DNA from: CAYOSU01 sp964406735
Lineage (GTDB): Bacteria > Bacillota > Clostridia > Christensenellales > CAMQZB01
Length of the DNA: 24,100 nt
Assembly (NCBI GenBank): GCA_964406735.1
Contig: CAYOSU010000020.1
Coordinates: 1 to 24,100 of the forward strand
Direction of reading: 5' to 3'
How positions within the stretch are numbered: the first letter of the stretch is position 1; every line of letters starts with the position of its first letter. Position numbers and translations under genes: made by a program. Of this stretch, positions 22,537 through 24,100 are shown piece by piece. The notes under the pieces were generated by a model. The model did no database searches and was not told the DNA's origin. It saw nothing but the letters and a program-made list of their open reading frames with translations.

Positions 22537-23981
22537 TGAGAAAGTCCTCCGTCGTATGCTATTTTATAGTCCAAATATGCCTTTATATCCTTGGAAGAAA
22601 AGGTATAATAACCGCCGCTTTTATATTTGCCAAGCAAAGATATATAAATTGAAAACTCTTCATTTAAAAGAATTTCAGGTATTGCTGATAATAAATGGTC
22701 GTCTCCTATAAGATATAAACCGCTGTATACCCCCGTTCCGACGGGGGCTGAAACGATTTTCAAATCTGATGAAGTTCTGATTAATGCATTAATTGAAATT
22801 TTATTTTTATAGGTATCATTTATAGCTTGACTACGTCCAAAAGCAAACCAATATGCATCAGCCTTTTTTTCTGTACTGCGCTCGGATAGTTTTGCTTTAC
22901 ATTCAAGCAAATAACTATATAATTCTTTTTCCTTTGATAATTCTTCTTCTATGATTAATTTTCCGTTTTTATCATAAGGATAAATGATTTGCTTAATTTC
23001 TCCACGTGAAGCCTTAACTACGGGTATGATGTATTTTGACTTAAATGGAAATGAACCGATAAAAACATCATCGCATAATGTTGCATATCCATTTTTTACT
23101 TCAATATTGCAATGCGCAGAATTAAAAAATATCTTTTTAAGCAACAACAAATTCTCTCTCTTTGAAAAGTAAAAGTTTTGCGCAATATAAAAATCATCAG
23201 GGGTCAAAGTTTCTACATAATACGGAATTAAATTTTTTTCATCAAATTGATAATATTCCGTTTCCTTAATATAATGTTGTTTATTCAGTATTACTATCGT
23301 TGTGTAAGTTGTTGCATTAAATGCCTGAAAATGCTTTAAGTCAACAAGTTTTTCTATTAGATTTTCTTGCACGAAGTATTTGCGCATATAATTTCCAGCC
23401 AAACTGTTAAAAAATGAACTTGGTGTTATATACCCAAGGACACCATTATTATTTAGCATTTTTAGACCGATTTCATAAAAAACAATATATAAATCCGTCA
23501 TACCGTCCTGTGCAAAGGAAAACTTTTTGGCAATATTAAACGATTCGTCTAAATTATGAACTCTTACATAGGGTGGGTTTCCCAAGACGAAATCCATTTT
23601 TCCATTATACTTATCTTCAGTTAATGTGTTTGCACAAATAATATCCCAAGAAATATCATTTGAAATACCAAATTCAGCAACTATTTTACTAACATTCTCC
23701 AAACATTTTTTATGTTCAGTAGGCTCAATTTCTATCCCGTGAATATACTGTTCCAAATGAGTTTTTAAACAATCTGGAGATATTCCATTTCTTAATGCGA
23801 CTTCACAGTATCTACGAACTATTAAACAAAGAAAAGCCCCGTCGCCACAACTATTATCAATAACGTGTTTTTCGAGTATATTGTTGTCAACATAATGCGC
23901 CATATCAAGTATGTTATTTACGATATAATCTGGAGTGTAAACTCTACCTTTTGACTTTTTGGCATTTTTTATATCAGGCAT
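22533..23981 (-). CDS. Type II DNA adenine-N6 methyltransferase (gamma class, TaqI/Eco57I-like)
   Basis: A 482-residue SAM-dependent enzyme that methylates adenine in the recognition site and so protects it from the partner nuclease. Motif X is GRVYTPDYIVNNILDMA (12-28), motif I IDNSCGDGAFLCLIV (41-55), motif II HGIEIEP (81-87), and motif IV NPPYVR (135-140), in the gamma-class order. The C-terminal half (about 290-482) should be the target-recognition domain. The start at 23981 has AAGGAGCATC upstream; the same frame reaches an ATG at 24080 without a ribosome site. The ribosome site lies in one arm of a 10-bp dyad. The sequence is visibly richer in A and T than the genes from 713 to 21447, a sign of horizontal transfer, as is usual for such pairs. 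Confidence 0.92.
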   Translation of the reverse strand: MPDIKNAKKSKGRVYTPDYIVNNILDMAHYVDNNILEKHVIDNSCGDGAFLCLIVRRYCEVALRNGISPDCLKTHLEQYIHGIEIEPTEHKKCLENVSKIVAEFGISNDISWDIICANTLTEDKYNGKMDFVLGNPPYVRVHNLDESFNIAKKFSFAQDGMTDLYIVFYEIGLKMLNNNGVLGYITPSSFFNSLAGNYMRKYFVQENLIEKLVDLKHFQAFNATTYTTIVILNKQHYIKETEYYQFDEKNLIPYYVETLTPDDFYIAQNFYFSKRENLLLLKKIFFNSAHCNIEVKNGYATLCDDVFIGSFPFKSKYIIPVVKASRGEIKQIIYPYDKNGKLIIEEELSKEKELYSYLLECKAKLSERSTEKKADAYWFAFGRSQAINDTYKNKISINALIRTSSDLKIVSAPVGTGVYSGLYLIGDDHLLSAIPEILLNEEFSIYISLLGKYKSGGYYTFSSKDIKAYLDYKIAYDGGLSQ

Positions 23982-23983
23982 TA

Positions 23984-24020
23984 TTTGATGCTCCTTTTTG
24001 ATATGGAAACGAGCATCAAA
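23984..24020 (-). promoter_or_regulatory. 10-bp perfect dyad covering the methyltransferase ribosome site
   Basis: On the minus strand, TTTGATGCTC (24020-24011), a 17-base loop, then GAGCATCAAA (23993-23984), ending 2 bases before the ATG. GAG of the Shine-Dalgarno AGGAG lies in the second arm. TTTGATG occurs once more upstream (24064-24058). The -10 TATACT at 24028-24023 is possible but I see no good -35. It can be either an RNA hairpin that hides the ribosome site or a protein operator. Confidence 0.7.
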
Positions 24021-24100
24021 CAGTATATTCCGTGTACAAAATTTCGTGGGTGGTACATCAAATATTTTAATATTGCACAAAGAATTGAGCCGAGAGCCGT

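Noticed and set aside
21660..24100. Prophage or integrative element at tRNA-Ala
   Set aside because: No integrase, phage or conjugation gene and no repeat of the tRNA end is visible; only a two-gene restriction system.

Overview
The window looks like the chromosome of a low-to-mid GC Gram-positive anaerobe, most likely an uncultured gut Clostridia member. The reasons are strong Shine-Dalgarno sites (AGGAGG type), sigma-A promoters with 16-18 bp spacers, U-tailed hairpin terminators, a GH2 sugar-utilisation locus with an AraC regulator, a transketolase split into two proteins, a 23-residue lipoprotein signal, and dispersed intergenic hairpin elements of a kind I recall from gut Clostridia assemblies. 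That placement is inference.

Layout. 1-712 is non-coding and repeat-rich. 713-5717 is a glycoside locus: a GH2 glycosidase and an MFS transporter (minus strand, 19 bp apart) divergent from an AraC-type regulator, with a dyad between them. tRNA-Glu(CTC) follows, with its own promoter and terminator. 5950-9660 holds three minus-strand genes (an SDR reductase behind a large dyad operator, a short AraC-family protein, a small lipoprotein) separated by stretches full of dispersed hairpin repeats. 9666-13472 carries two tandem paralogous MFS transporters, each with its own promoter, leader and terminator; their shared N-terminal motif also occurs in the transporter at 713-2086. 13605-17075 (minus) is a COG2509-type flavoprotein and a two-subunit transketolase, separated by a strict 10-bp tandem array. 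17174-19478 (minus) is trmB and a membrane-anchored, probably beta-propeller, surface protein. 19673-21447 (plus) is an icd-ppa operon. tRNA-Ala(CGC) follows, and then an AT-rich Type II restriction-modification pair (methyltransferase then nuclease, minus strand), which looks horizontally acquired.

Most genes are ordinary. I see no large undescribed multi-gene system. The signals most worth a second look are non-coding: the 12-unit 10-bp array just upstream of the flavoprotein start, the dispersed two-hairpin element whose first stem changes sequence while keeping its pairing, a 10-bp dyad that would hide the ribosome site of the restriction-system methyltransferase, a 16-bp-arm dyad over the SDR promoter, and a possible 19-residue leader peptide ahead of the second tandem transporter.
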